Shown here: piece after piece, positions 1-8,870 of the stretch
How positions within the stretch are numbered: the stretch's first letter is position 1
Layout of the letters: each line of letters opens with the position of its first letter
Source: Vibrio coralliirubri
GTDB lineage: Bacteria > Pseudomonadota > Gammaproteobacteria > Enterobacterales > Vibrionaceae
Length of the DNA: 64,000 bases
Direction: 5' to 3'
Assembly (NCBI RefSeq): GCF_024347375.1
Contig: NZ_AP025470.1
Span: 1,364,001 to 1,428,000 of the forward strand
Notes under the pieces: model-generated
The model's input: only the letters and a program-made list of their open reading frames with translations
The model's database searches: none
Told to the model about the DNA's origin: nothing
Translations under genes and position numbers: made by a program

Positions 1-2049
1 GAAGAGTCAGGCGTTAACCCTGATATCTTATGCTTGTCTAAAGCGATTGGTGGCGGATTGCCTATGTCGCTGCTTGTGTTCGATAAAAGTATCGATACAT
101 GGAAAGCGGGTGAGCACACCGGTACATTCCGTGGTAACCAATTAGCAATGGTGTCCGGCGCTAAGGCACTGGAAATCATCGAGCGAGATGGTTTAGTTGA
201 GCACGCGAACATCGCAGGCCAATACTTACGTCATGGGCTTGAGAAGATTCAATCACGCGTTGGCTGTATTGCTGAAGTTCGCGGTAAAGGCCTGATGCTC
301 GGCGCTGAGATCAAACAACCAAATGGTGAGCTTAACAAGTTTGGCGAACCACAATCAGACGGCGAGTTAACTCTAGCGATTCAACGAGCAGCACTAGAGC
401 GCGGCTTGATGGTTGAAAAGGGTGGTCGTGATGGTTCGGTCATTCGTTTCCTTCCTCCAATGATTATCTCTTTTGAGCAGATCGACTTTGCATTGCGCGT
501 CATGGAAGAAGCGATCATCGCAGCAGGCGGTGGTCTACAACAAGACCCAGCTTCAAGCGAACAAGCAAACCAAGAATGGAACAAGCATTTCATCCAGACA
601 GGTTTAGGCGGTAGCGACGAATTTGCTAACGTGATGAACCAAACCACTCAAGCGATGAAAGCGGTTTTTGAACAGGTTGAAACCCCTTATTCGGGTTTAG
701 ATCCAAAAGTGCTAGAAGCAGCCATCAATGCTGTCGACCTCGATAACAATCAACACGCTTTGGTTGATGTTGTAGATAGCACGGCTGACTTAGTCGCAGC
801 CAACTCTATCTTCGTGCAACACCCAGACTGTATTGCACACCTTCACACCCCGCCTCTTATGGCTTCGGTAGCCGCGGAATCGATTATTGCGGCTTTGAAT
901 CAATCAATGGATTCATGGGACCAAGCGTCTGCTGCGACTTATGTTGAGCAGCGCGTTGTGGATTGGATGTGCGACAAATACCAACTTGGCGCACAAGCAG
1001 ACGGTGTTTTCACCAGTGGTGGCACGCAAAGTAACCTAATGGGTTTATTGCTTGCGAGAGACTGGGTTGCCGATAAGCACAATGGCCACTCAATCCAAAA
1101 GCTTGGCTTACCAGAATACGCGAGCAAGCTGCGTATCTTATGTTCAAAGAAATCTCACTTCACGGTTCAGAAGTCAGCCTCTCTACTAGGGCTAGGCGAA
1201 GCGGCAGTGTGCTGTGTTGACACCAATGCAAACGGCACTATCAAGCCTGACTTGTTAGATGCAGAAGTGAAAGCGCTTAAAGCACAAGGGTTGATTCCTT
1301 TTGCTGTTGTCGGTACTGCGGGTACAACCGATCACGGTGCAATTGATGACCTTGAAGCGATTGCTGACATCGCAAACCAACAAGATCTTTGGTTCCATGT
1401 CGACAGTGCTTACGGTGGCGCGCTTATTTTAAGTAGCCATAAAGCTCGCCTGAAAGGCATCGAGAAAGCGGATTCAGTGAGCGTTGATTTCCACAAGTTG
1501 TTCTTCCAAACAATCAGCTGTGGTGCTGTGTTGCTGAAAGACAAAGCGAACTTTAAGTTCCTACTGCATCACGCAGACTACTTGAATCGCGAGCACGATG
1601 AGCTGCCAAATCTTGTCGACAAGTCTATCGCGACCACCAAGCGTTTTGATGCATTGAAAGTCTTCATGACGATGCAAAGCGTTGGGCCAAAGCAGCTGGG
1701 TGATATGTACGATCATCTTCTAGAGCAGACGCTTCAAATTGCAAACCTAATTCAAAACCAAGACGATTTTGAACTGCTTGCTGAGCCGTCACTGTCTACT
1801 GTGCTGTTCCGATCGGTGCCTCGCAATGGGAAATTAGAAAACGGTGAGCTAGATTTAGACAAACTGAATCAAACGTTAAGACTGGAAGCACTGACTCGTG
1901 GTGTTGCCGTGCTTGGCGAAACGGTCGTCGACGGTAAAAGCGCGCTGAAATTCACTATCTTGAATCCGTGCTTAACGACATCAGATTTCAAATCTCTAAT
2001 AAACAAAATTCAAACTTTAGCTATTGAGCTAGCAGAACAACAAGGGTAA
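1..2049 (+). CDS. Fused diaminobutyrate aminotransferase / 2,4-diaminobutyrate decarboxylase (5' end outside window)
   Basis: The reading frame is open from base 1, so the start lies upstream. The first visible residues hold the class III aminotransferase PLP-lysine region (LSKAIGGG); the rest of that domain runs to about residue 165 of the visible part. A group II PLP decarboxylase domain follows, with the PLP lysine in VDFHKLFFQ (near 1495). Fusion proteins of this type (about 960 aa in Vibrio) make diaminobutyrate from aspartate semialdehyde and decarboxylate it to 1,3-diaminopropane, the precursor of norspermidine. The next gene starts 8 bases after the stop, and the order matches the V. 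cholerae VC1625-VC1623 locus, so this is the first gene of a norspermidine operon. Function is inferred from family and context. Confidence 0.9.
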   Translation, partial: EESGVNPDILCLSKAIGGGLPMSLLVFDKSIDTWKAGEHTGTFRGNQLAMVSGAKALEIIERDGLVEHANIAGQYLRHGLEKIQSRVGCIAEVRGKGLMLGAEIKQPNGELNKFGEPQSDGELTLAIQRAALERGLMVEKGGRDGSVIRFLPPMIISFEQIDFALRVMEEAIIAAGGGLQQDPASSEQANQEWNKHFIQTGLGGSDEFANVMNQTTQAMKAVFEQVETPYSGLDPKVLEAAINAVDLDNNQHALVDVVDSTADLVAANSIFVQHPDCIAHLHTPPLMASVAAESIIAALNQSMDSWDQASAATYVEQRVVDWMCDKYQLGAQADGVFTSGGTQSNLMGLLLARDWVADKHNGHSIQKLGLPEYASKLRILCSKKSHFTVQKSASLLGLGEAAVCCVDTNANGTIKPDLLDAEVKALKAQGLIPFAVVGTAGTTDHGAIDDLEAIADIANQQDLWFHVDSAYGGALILSSHKARLKGIEKADSVSVDFHKLFFQTISCGAVLLKDKANFKFLLHHADYLNREHDELPNLVDKSIATTKRFDALKVFMTMQSVGPKQLGDMYDHLLEQTLQIANLIQNQDDFELLAEPSLSTVLFRSVPRNGKLENGELDLDKLNQTLRLEALTRGVAVLGETVVDGKSALKFTILNPCLTTSDFKSLINKIQTLAIELAEQQG

Positions 2050-2057
2050 TTAAAACT

Positions 2058-3311
2058 ATGGCTATTCTACAAATTGGTGCAGGCGGCGTTGGTTGGGTTG
2101 TTGCACACAAAGCAGCACAAAATAACGAAGTTCTGGGTGATATCACAATCGCTTCTCGCACAATCGCGAAGTGTGAAAAAATCATCGAATCTATCAAGGG
2201 AAAAAACAACCTTAAAGATTCAACTAAGAAACTAGAAGCACGTTCAGTAGACGCTGATGATGTTGATGCGCTTGTTGCTTTGATTAAAGAAGTTCAGCCG
2301 GATCTAGTGATCAACGCTGGTCCTCCTTGGGTAAACATGGCAATCATGGAAGCGTGTTACCAATCTAAAGTTTCTTACTTAGATACATCGGTAGCGGTTG
2401 ACCTATGTTCTGAAGGCCAACAAGTACCACAAGCTTACGATTGGCAGTGGGGCTACCGTGAGAAGTTCGCTGAAGCGGGTATCACAGGTATTCTTGGTGC
2501 TGGTTTCGATCCAGGTGTGGTATCAATCTTTGCTGCGTACGCGGTTAAGCACTTGTTTGATGAGATTGACTCAATTGACGTAATGGACGTGAATGCTGGC
2601 GACCACGGCAAGAAGTTTGCGACTAACTTTGACCCAGAAACCAACATGCTTGAGATCCAAGGCGACTCTTTCTACTGGGAAAATGAAGAGTGGAAACAAG
2701 TACCTTGTCACTCTCGTATGCTTGAGTTTGAATTCCCGAACTGTGGTTCTCACAAAGTTTACTCAATGGCGCACGATGAAGTTCGTTCAATGAAAGAGTT
2801 CATCCCAGCTAAGCGTATCGAATTTTGGATGGGCTTTGGTGATGCATACTTGAACTACTTCAACTGCATGCGTGATATCGGTCTTCTTAGCCCAGATCCG
2901 CTAACACTGCACGATGGTACTGTGGTTCAGCCTCTGCATGTTCTTAAAGCACTACTACCGGATCCAACATCTCTAGCTCCGGGTTACACTGGTTTAACGT
3001 GTATCGGTACTTGGGTTCAAGGTAAGAAAGATGGTAAAGAGCGTAGCGTATTCATCTACAATAACGCAGACCACGAAGTGGCTTACGAAGACGTAGAGCA
3101 CCAAGCGATCTCTTACACAACTGGTGTTCCAGCGATTACCGCTGCACTTCAGTTCTTCCGTGGCGAATGGGCTGATAAAGGCGTGTTCAACATGGAACAG
3201 CTAAACCCAGATCCGTTCCTAGCAACTATGCCGGAAATTGGTCTAGATTGGCATGTTCAAGAGCTTGAAGCAGGCCAAGGTCTTCCAGTGATTCATGAGC
3301 TGAAAAAATAA
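2058..3311 (+). CDS. Carboxynorspermidine synthase (saccharopine dehydrogenase family)
   Basis: This 417-aa protein opens with a Rossmann nucleotide-binding loop (QIGAGGVG, residues 5-12) and belongs to the Lys9/saccharopine dehydrogenase-like family. In vibrios this enzyme (CANSDH) condenses 1,3-diaminopropane with aspartate semialdehyde and reduces the product to carboxynorspermidine using NADPH. It starts 8 bases after the aminotransferase/decarboxylase stop, so the two are co-transcribed and perhaps translationally coupled. The next pathway gene, nspC, follows after an unusual 199-base gap containing two hairpins. Cytoplasmic. Identification rests on family recognition plus the conserved gene order. 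Confidence 0.93.
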   Translation: MAILQIGAGGVGWVVAHKAAQNNEVLGDITIASRTIAKCEKIIESIKGKNNLKDSTKKLEARSVDADDVDALVALIKEVQPDLVINAGPPWVNMAIMEACYQSKVSYLDTSVAVDLCSEGQQVPQAYDWQWGYREKFAEAGITGILGAGFDPGVVSIFAAYAVKHLFDEIDSIDVMDVNAGDHGKKFATNFDPETNMLEIQGDSFYWENEEWKQVPCHSRMLEFEFPNCGSHKVYSMAHDEVRSMKEFIPAKRIEFWMGFGDAYLNYFNCMRDIGLLSPDPLTLHDGTVVQPLHVLKALLPDPTSLAPGYTGLTCIGTWVQGKKDGKERSVFIYNNADHEVAYEDVEHQAISYTTGVPAITAALQFFRGEWADKGVFNMEQLNPDPFLATMPEIGLDWHVQELEAGQGLPVIHELKK

Positions 3312-3340
3312 GAACTGATTTCTTGTTTTGATTGCTAATT

Positions 3341-3365
3341 AAAGGGGACATGGATTGTTCCCTTT
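3341..3365 (+). terminator. Intercistronic hairpin after the carboxynorspermidine synthase gene
   Basis: Arms AAAGGGGACA (3341-3350) and TGTTCCCTTT (3356-3365) pair with one G-U wobble around a 5-base loop. The U-run is short (the arm ends in TTTT followed by CGA), so it could be a weak terminator or a 3'-end processing hairpin inside the operon. Confidence 0.5.
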
Positions 3366-3389
3366 TCGATGATGATGGCCTTGAAGCTT

Positions 3390-3458
3390 TGGTATCATTT
3401 ATTTTGATTTTGTAACTCACTGCGCTCGGACAGGACAAAATCAAAATAAATCACACCA
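3390..3458. repeat. Long imperfect inverted repeat between the norspermidine genes
   Basis: Left arm 3390-3412 and right arm 3436-3458 are 23 bases each and complementary at 21 of 23 positions, with the inner 16 bp perfect. The 23-base loop contains a GC-richer stretch (CTGCGCTCGG). It lies 53 bases upstream of the nspC start. There is no U-tract, so it is not a typical terminator. It may be a mobile palindromic repeat or a regulatory RNA structure. Confidence 0.75.
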
Positions 3459-3510
3459 AAATTGTTAATTTACCTTTCCATCTATAGATGCTGCTTGAGT
3501 GTTTACAAAA

Positions 3511-4650
3511 ATGACGTTTAAGAAAGAAGAACTAAAAACCCCATATTTCATGATCAACGAAGACAAGTTGATTGCGAACTTAGAAAAAGCCAAGCAACTG
3601 AAAGAGATTTCAGGTGTGAAATTGGTACTTGCGCTTAAGTGCTTCTCGACTTGGGGCGTGTTTGACATCATCAAACCGTACCTAGACGGTACTACTAGTT
3701 CTGGCCCTTATGAAGTGAAATTAGGTCACGAAACTTTTGGCGGTGAAACTCATGCTTACAGTGTGGGCTACAGTGAAGATGACGTGAGAGAGGTTGCTGA
3801 CATCTGCGACAAGATGATCTTCAACTCTCAGAGCCAACTTGCTGCTTACCGTCATATTGTTGAAGGTAAAGCTTCACTGGGTTTACGTTTAAATCCGGGC
3901 GTGAGCTACGCAGGGCAAGACTTGGCAAACCCAGCGCGTCAATTCTCGCGTTTGGGCGTGCAAGCTGACCACATCAAACCAGAAATTTTCGATGAGATTA
4001 ATGGTGTGATGTTCCACATGAACTGTGAGAACAAAGACGTCGATGCCTTTATCGGCCTGCTTGATTCAATCTCAGAACAGTTTGGCGAGCACTTAGATAA
4101 GTTGGACTGGGTGAGCATGGGCGGTGGTGTGTTCTTTACATGGCCTGGCTATGACATTGAAAAGCTTGGTCTTGCGCTGAAAGCCTTCTCTGAGAAACAC
4201 GGCGTGCAGATGTACCTTGAGCCGGGTGAAGCGATCATCACTAAAACAACCGACCTAGTTGTGACCGTGGTTGATATCGTTGAGAACGTGAAGAAAACAG
4301 CAATTGTCGATTCAGCTACCGAGGCTCACCGCCTTGACACGCTTATCTACAATGAGCCAGCATCGGTATTGGAAGCCTCAGAAACAGGCAGCCATGACTA
4401 CGTGATTGGTTCTTGTTCATGTCTTGCGGGCGATCAGTTCTGCGAAGCGAGCTTTGATGAGCCACTTAAGATTGGTCAAAAGCTGCATTTGTTAGACAGT
4501 GCAGGCTATACCATGGTGAAACTTAACTGGTTCAATGGTCTGAAAATGCCATCAATCTACTGCGAGCGTAGCAGTGGTGAAGTTCAGAAGCTAAATGAAT
4601 TCGGTTATGAAGACTTCAAACGCTCATTATCACAATGGTCAGTTAAGTAA
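3511..4650 (+). CDS. nspC: Carboxynorspermidine decarboxylase
   Basis: A fold-III (alanine racemase-like) PLP decarboxylase that converts carboxynorspermidine to norspermidine, a polyamine that affects Vibrio biofilm formation. The characteristic N-terminus ([13 protein letters not shown]) and the PLP lysine in LALKCFSTW are present. The C-terminal motif [11 protein letters not shown] holds the active-site cysteine region. An upstream in-frame GTG exists at 3499, but ATG 3511 gives 379 aa, close to the roughly 377 aa of V. cholerae NspC, so it is preferred; neither start has a strong Shine-Dalgarno sequence. It is the last gene of the operon and is followed by a bidirectional terminator. Confidence 0.93.
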   Translation: MTFKKEELKTPYFMINEDKLIANLEKAKQLKEISGVKLVLALKCFSTWGVFDIIKPYLDGTTSSGPYEVKLGHETFGGETHAYSVGYSEDDVREVADICDKMIFNSQSQLAAYRHIVEGKASLGLRLNPGVSYAGQDLANPARQFSRLGVQADHIKPEIFDEINGVMFHMNCENKDVDAFIGLLDSISEQFGEHLDKLDWVSMGGGVFFTWPGYDIEKLGLALKAFSEKHGVQMYLEPGEAIITKTTDLVVTVVDIVENVKKTAIVDSATEAHRLDTLIYNEPASVLEASETGSHDYVIGSCSCLAGDQFCEASFDEPLKIGQKLHLLDSAGYTMVKLNWFNGLKMPSIYCERSSGEVQKLNEFGYEDFKRSLSQWSVK

Positions 4651-4677
4651 CTGAATCACAAGTTCAGAGCAATAAAA

Positions 4678-4704
4678 AGAGCAGCCAATGAGCTGCTCTT
4701 TTTT
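4678..4704. terminator. Bidirectional terminator between nspC and the ACT-domain gene
   Basis: Stem AGAGCAGC (4678-4685) / GCTGCTCT (4692-4699) is flanked by A5 on the left and T6 on the right. It can therefore end transcripts from both convergent genes. Confidence 0.85.
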
Positions 4705-4723
4705 GTTCTTCAATTTTGTTTAT

Positions 4724-5236
4724 TTAGCTTTCAATCATCACTCGAGTATCTTCACTGAGCGTTTCGAGTTCATTGACCACATCATCGATCTGTACTTCGA
4801 TTGGCAGTTTAACGGCGATTTTTGATGTGAATAGGCTTGAGCTAACACCGCCGCCACCAGCGATAAAGACGCGGTGACAGTCCATATCGAGAATGCTGAT
4901 CCCTTGTCTATCCAATACATGAGTCACTTCGTTGACGATACCTGCTCGGTCGTTAGAATCGAGTCTTAGGTGATGGATTGTGTCTTGAGCATTGTGCGTA
5001 TGATCGGAATCGACAAACTGCACGATGAGATCCGGATTGGCGCTAAACGCTTCTTTGACAATCGATTCGTTGATGGCTGGAAGTTGAACCTTTAGTACGC
5101 CCGCAACTTGGTCTTCAATAAAGTTCACTTTACTGATGAGCCATTTGCCGTCGTTTTCGTGAGTAACCGCAGCAAGCTGTTTGATTGTTGCTGGTGATGC
5201 TTTTCCGATAAAGTTTACGATAAATGTACTGTTCAT
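4724..5236 (-). CDS. ACT-domain protein of the GcvR (glycine cleavage regulator) type
   Basis: The 170-aa product has two ACT-like segments: about residues 1-70, beginning NSTFIVNFIGK, and about 85-165, containing LDSNDRAGIVNEVTHVL. This layout is that of GcvR-family proteins, which bind the LysR-type activator GcvA in enterics. The same type of gene follows the norspermidine genes in V. cholerae. A TTG start at 5248 is possible, but ATG 5236 is preceded by a GGGGG Shine-Dalgarno at proper spacing. A 14-bp palindrome lies about 100 bases upstream. Direct control of glycine cleavage genes is not established for this locus. Confidence 0.75.
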   Translation of the reverse strand: MNSTFIVNFIGKASPATIKQLAAVTHENDGKWLISKVNFIEDQVAGVLKVQLPAINESIVKEAFSANPDLIVQFVDSDHTHNAQDTIHHLRLDSNDRAGIVNEVTHVLDRQGISILDMDCHRVFIAGGGGVSSSLFTSKIAVKLPIEVQIDDVVNELETLSEDTRVMIES

Positions 5237-5336
5237 ATCAGCCCCCAAGGTTTCAATTATTCTTTGCTAATTAAATGTTTGATATCACGCGATAAAGTTC
5301 TTTAATTTCAGTGTAGAAGGTTACATCGAACAATGT

Positions 5337-5350
5337 TTGACCTAGGTCAA
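5337..5350. promoter_or_regulatory. Perfect palindrome TTGACCTAGGTCAA upstream of the ACT-domain gene
   Basis: Fourteen bases, fully palindromic, with 5-4-5 geometry like an FNR/CRP-family site (TTGAT-N4-ATCAA) but with one change per half-site. It is centred about 108 bases upstream of the ATG at 5236. It may be an operator; the protein that binds it is unknown. Confidence 0.45.
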
Positions 5351-5403
5351 TTTTTGAAACTAAGCTTCGATGCAAAAAAAGAGAATGAAGAGTAGGGCAC
5401 AAA

Positions 5404-5429
5404 AAAAAGCGGCTAGAGAGCCGCTTTTT
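5404..5429 (-). terminator. Terminator of the DUF3943 gene
   Basis: Stem AAAAAGCGGCT (5404-5414) / AGCCGCTTTTT (5419-5429) with an AGAG loop. On the minus strand the stem runs into eight T residues, consistent with termination after the stop at 5491. Confidence 0.85.
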
Positions 5430-5490
5430 AGAAGAGTTGTCACTGTGATTGATGATTCAGCAACTTATATTGAGTAGTCCTAGAGACGAA

Positions 5491-6411
5491 TTAGAACGTT
5501 ACTTTGAAGTTCATACCAACAAACTGAGAGTCATATGGTGCGCCAGCATCGTAAGCAAAACGTGCTGCGTCTTGGTTATCCCACCAAGGGTTAGTATTCA
5601 GGTTCACTTCTGCATCACCGCCCCATGCGTCACTTACCCAGTAGTGAATGTGTCCAACAGGGTTAAGGAAGAATAGCGACACATCACCCATGGTTTGAGA
5701 GCCCATCACTTCGCCACCTGAAGCAATGATATCTTGCTCTGCTTCTAGCATCATTTCACCGACAACCGCACCGAAGAAAGGTGTGATGAAGAGATCTTGC
5801 CATGAAGGTACTTCAGCAAACGCTTCTACGCCGTATTCCCAGAAGAACGTCGACATAGTCCAAGAGTATAAGAATGACTCAAACTCGTCGTAACCTGCGT
5901 GTCGAGCTGCGGTGTAGTAAACACCACCAAAATATGGGTGCATTACGTAGTTTAGGAAGTGTTCGTCACGGTCCCATACTGGGCCTTCAGAAACGTTATC
6001 TTTCCACTTTTTACCTAATGAACTGATATCACGTTGGTCATCATCCCACTTAGTAATACTTTCAGGGAGTAGAGTCATTAGACCCACTGTCGCGACACTT
6101 AAGCCAAGAATGGTGTAGGTTTGACCCATTAGGTAATCCCAATCTTTCTCCTGGCTCACCAACATGTGTTTTGGTTTTTGGATCGTGAAGTCGTACTCAT
6201 CACTCGATTCGCTCAGTGCGTAATTGGTACTAGGCTTGTAGGTGTACAAGTTGTCATTAAAACAGTAATCTTGAGCACATTCATCCGAGTAAGAAAGGTT
6301 GATTGGCTGGTCGAAGTCGTATTGGCTTGCAACCGAGTTAACTGACATTAGCATTGAAAATGCGGCAGTAACCTTTGCTAGTAACGGTGATTTGGCCACA
6401 AGGGTCTCCAT
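5491..6411 (-). CDS. DUF3943 domain protein, exported
   Basis: A 306-aa protein with an N-terminal hydrophobic signal-like segment ending near VASQ. The DUF3943 core is recognisable in the region YVMHPYFGGVYYTAARHAG and the following aromatic SFLYSWTMSTFFWEYG. The protein is rich in aromatic and acidic residues and ends in F, as many outer-membrane proteins do. Family members are uncharacterised bacterial envelope proteins. The annotated ATG (6411) lacks a ribosome site; a GTG at 6399 has GGAG at good spacing and may be the true start, still leaving a signal peptide. It stands alone with its own terminator. Confidence 0.75.
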   Translation of the reverse strand: METLVAKSPLLAKVTAAFSMLMSVNSVASQYDFDQPINLSYSDECAQDYCFNDNLYTYKPSTNYALSESSDEYDFTIQKPKHMLVSQEKDWDYLMGQTYTILGLSVATVGLMTLLPESITKWDDDQRDISSLGKKWKDNVSEGPVWDRDEHFLNYVMHPYFGGVYYTAARHAGYDEFESFLYSWTMSTFFWEYGVEAFAEVPSWQDLFITPFFGAVVGEMMLEAEQDIIASGGEVMGSQTMGDVSLFFLNPVGHIHYWVSDAWGGDAEVNLNTNPWWDNQDAARFAYDAGAPYDSQFVGMNFKVTF

Positions 6412-6609
6412 GAGAAAGTTTGGAATTGATCAGGGTCACAATTATCTATTAAATGCCTGATTTAGGGAACTAATAATTTATAGCTTTTCCTAAGAAAACC
6501 TTAGGTTTAACATTATTAATATTAGTGAAAAGGCGAATTGCTCCAAATTCAACCATAGACCAGTTTGTAAATAATGCAGTGTCTTTTTATGACAACAAGG
6601 GATAGAAAT

Positions 6610-7848
6610 ATGACGAAAATCGCAATGTTAAGCACAGGTGAAGAAGTTCTTCATGGAGACATTGTAGATACAAACGCAGCTTGGATGTCTGCTGAGTTTT
6701 ATCAGCATGGTTTTGCGCTTGCTAAGCGCTCAACTGTGGGTGATCAAATGAATGCTCTTGTTGAAGAACTGCTGATGCTGAGCTTTAACTATGATGTGGT
6801 TATCGTTAATGGTGGTTTAGGCCCGACAACCGATGATATGAGTGCTGCAGCTGCTGCAGCTGCTTCCGAGCAGAAACTCGTCATGTTCCCTGAATGGCTT
6901 GCTCGTATGGAAGAGATGTTCTCTGGACGTGGCATGCCGATGCCTGACAGCAACCTTAAACAAGCTTTGTTACCTGCGAGCTCAGAGATTGTCGATAACC
7001 CGGTGGGGACGGCTTGTGGCTTCAAACTGAAAATTAACGATGCGACTTTCTATTTCACGCCGGGTGTACCGAGTGAGTTCAAACGTATGGTGACGTTTGA
7101 GATTCTTCCTGACTTGTCGCGCACCTACCCTCAAGTGGTTGCCTCTGAATGCAGTCGACTGTTTACGTTTGGTTTGTCTGAATCCGGTATCTCTGATGTT
7201 TTGGACCAATTAAAGCTGCCAGAAGGTTATGAACTTGGTTACCGCTCTTATCTGCCGTTTATTGAGGTCAAACTGTTTGGTCCTAAGGCAGACTTAGAAA
7301 CTCGCGTTAAGCTTCTGCAAATGGTTTACAAGCTGCTAGAGAGTAATGTCGTGAGTGTCGATGAGCCGATGATTGACCATATTGGACACATCATGGCGGA
7401 AAAAAAGAAGACGTTATCTGTGTCTGAAGTGTCGACCAAAGGTTCACTGTCAGCTTGGCTGCAATTGAATGAGCAGATAGAAGATTGCTTCGGACACTCG
7501 TGGGTGATGGCTGAGCCAAAAGAGAGCGAACTTGAAAAAAGCGATCCATTAGCGGCAACCTTTGCTCTGGCTGGAGCAACAAGAGAGAAGTGCGGGACTG
7601 AATTGGCGTTGGTGACTGGTAAGCTAGAAGGCAACACATTCAGCGTTGCACTGTCGACTGAAGCAGGCGAGTGGGGTCAGGTACTTGAGTTTTATCGTCA
7701 GTACTCCCGTGAAGATCAACGTAACGTGATTAAGACCGTTGCCGCCGATATGCTGAGAAGGCATCTAGACAACAAACCGATGTTTGGTACTTACTCTTCG
7801 GTTAAGCGATTGAAAGACATGTTTATTCCAACGGCTATCATTAAGTAG
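6610..7848 (+). CDS. CinA-family protein (YfaY-like) with degenerate deamidase domain
   Basis: The 412-aa product has an N-terminal MoaB-like CinA domain (STGEEVLHGDIVDTN; NGGLGPTTDD at about 68-77; FTPGVPSEF). The C-terminal part corresponds to the PncC/nicotinamide-nucleotide deamidase domain. The catalytic ESCTGG-type motif of active PncC is replaced here by EVSTKG (about residues 271-276), so deamidase activity is doubtful. The same decay is known for E. coli YfaY. ATG 6610 follows an AAGGGAT ribosome site and gives the family length, so the upstream ATG at 6574 is rejected. No operon partner; a strong terminator follows. Confidence 0.85.
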   Translation: MTKIAMLSTGEEVLHGDIVDTNAAWMSAEFYQHGFALAKRSTVGDQMNALVEELLMLSFNYDVVIVNGGLGPTTDDMSAAAAAAASEQKLVMFPEWLARMEEMFSGRGMPMPDSNLKQALLPASSEIVDNPVGTACGFKLKINDATFYFTPGVPSEFKRMVTFEILPDLSRTYPQVVASECSRLFTFGLSESGISDVLDQLKLPEGYELGYRSYLPFIEVKLFGPKADLETRVKLLQMVYKLLESNVVSVDEPMIDHIGHIMAEKKKTLSVSEVSTKGSLSAWLQLNEQIEDCFGHSWVMAEPKESELEKSDPLAATFALAGATREKCGTELALVTGKLEGNTFSVALSTEAGEWGQVLEFYRQYSREDQRNVIKTVAADMLRRHLDNKPMFGTYSSVKRLKDMFIPTAIIK

Positions 7849-7916
7849 TTATGTAAGCTAACGATGTAAGCGAACTCGCTAAGTCTGTATTAAAAACGCT
7901 AGAAAAAAACGCAATA

Positions 7917-7952
7917 AAAAGGCCCAACATCTAAATAGGTGTTGGGCCTTTT
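7917..7952. terminator. Bidirectional terminator between the CinA-like gene and dmsC
   Basis: A long stem pairs AAAAGGCCCAACA (7917-7929) with TGTTGGGCCTTTT (7940-7952) and extends inward through a T-G wobble. A-rich and T-rich flanks allow termination from both sides. Confidence 0.88.
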
Positions 7953-8023
7953 GTTTATCTAGCCTTCTAGATAACCAAACAAGCAGCGATGTTTACACGC
8001 AACTCATGTCTGTAAGAACTCGA

Positions 8024-8869
8024 TTACAAACCGCTTGTCATATGTAGGCTGTAGAACAAACCACGGCCGATTAACTCTGAAGCCAAGAACAATACTAGTG
8101 CTAAGCCAAGGTTAACTGGGTTCACTTTTGCTTTGTTCAGCATAGGTAGAATCCAAATCAACAAGCTTGCCATTAGCAGTGCCACTTGAAGAATCACATA
8201 GCTACCTAAACCATCGACTAACTCAGACGCTTTGGCCGCTGAAGTTTGGATGTCACCGATTAGGTTCAGTTTTCCTACTGTCACAAGCAAGCTGATAGCA
8301 ACAGCGATAACAGCCAGCATGGTGATGTTACGGTCAACCGTAAAGCGGCTGTCGTTTGCGAATACAATCACGAACTGAGATAACAGCAAGCCACCCACAA
8401 CCATCGTCATGATGAAGCTCAGTGGTGTGTAGATGTTGTCCCACGTAGGTACTGTGTTGATCATGTATACATTGATCATCGCGTACATGAAGATAACACC
8501 CAACACCATAGCGCCAACCATCAGTGCTTTCTGGATAGCTACGCCACCTTTCTTAAGCACAGACAATAGCCATTGCAGGCCACCGACAGCGAAGAATGCC
8601 GCACCGAAGAACACTTCGTTAGACAACCAAGCCGAACCTAGCTGATTAAAAGCGTTAAACGCGCGCAGTGGAGAGCCAAGGTGCGTTGTCGAGAACATGA
8701 AGCCAAGACCCATCAGTGCCCATAGGATGAACATTGGAACCTTGTAGCTGTTCAGCTTCTCTTCGCTATGACCCAGCACCAGTGCACGTGCGCCAATCAG
8801 TAAGTAACCACCAACCGCAGTTTGCGCCAGCACCGTAAAGAAGATTAAAGACCACTCATGAAAAATCAT
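8024..8869 (-). CDS. dmsC: DMSO reductase membrane anchor subunit
   Basis: A 281-aa, very hydrophobic protein with about eight transmembrane helices, matching the DmsC family (287 aa in E. coli). It anchors DmsAB in the inner membrane and oxidises menaquinol. The N-terminus FHEWSLIFFTVLAQTAVGGY is typical of the family. It begins one base after the dmsB stop, as third gene of dmsABC, and ends before the bidirectional terminator at 7917-7952. Confidence 0.92.
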   Translation of the reverse strand: MIFHEWSLIFFTVLAQTAVGGYLLIGARALVLGHSEEKLNSYKVPMFILWALMGLGFMFSTTHLGSPLRAFNAFNQLGSAWLSNEVFFGAAFFAVGGLQWLLSVLKKGGVAIQKALMVGAMVLGVIFMYAMINVYMINTVPTWDNIYTPLSFIMTMVVGGLLLSQFVIVFANDSRFTVDRNITMLAVIAVAISLLVTVGKLNLIGDIQTSAAKASELVDGLGSYVILQVALLMASLLIWILPMLNKAKVNPVNLGLALVLFLASELIGRGLFYSLHMTSGL

Positions 8870-8870
8870 C

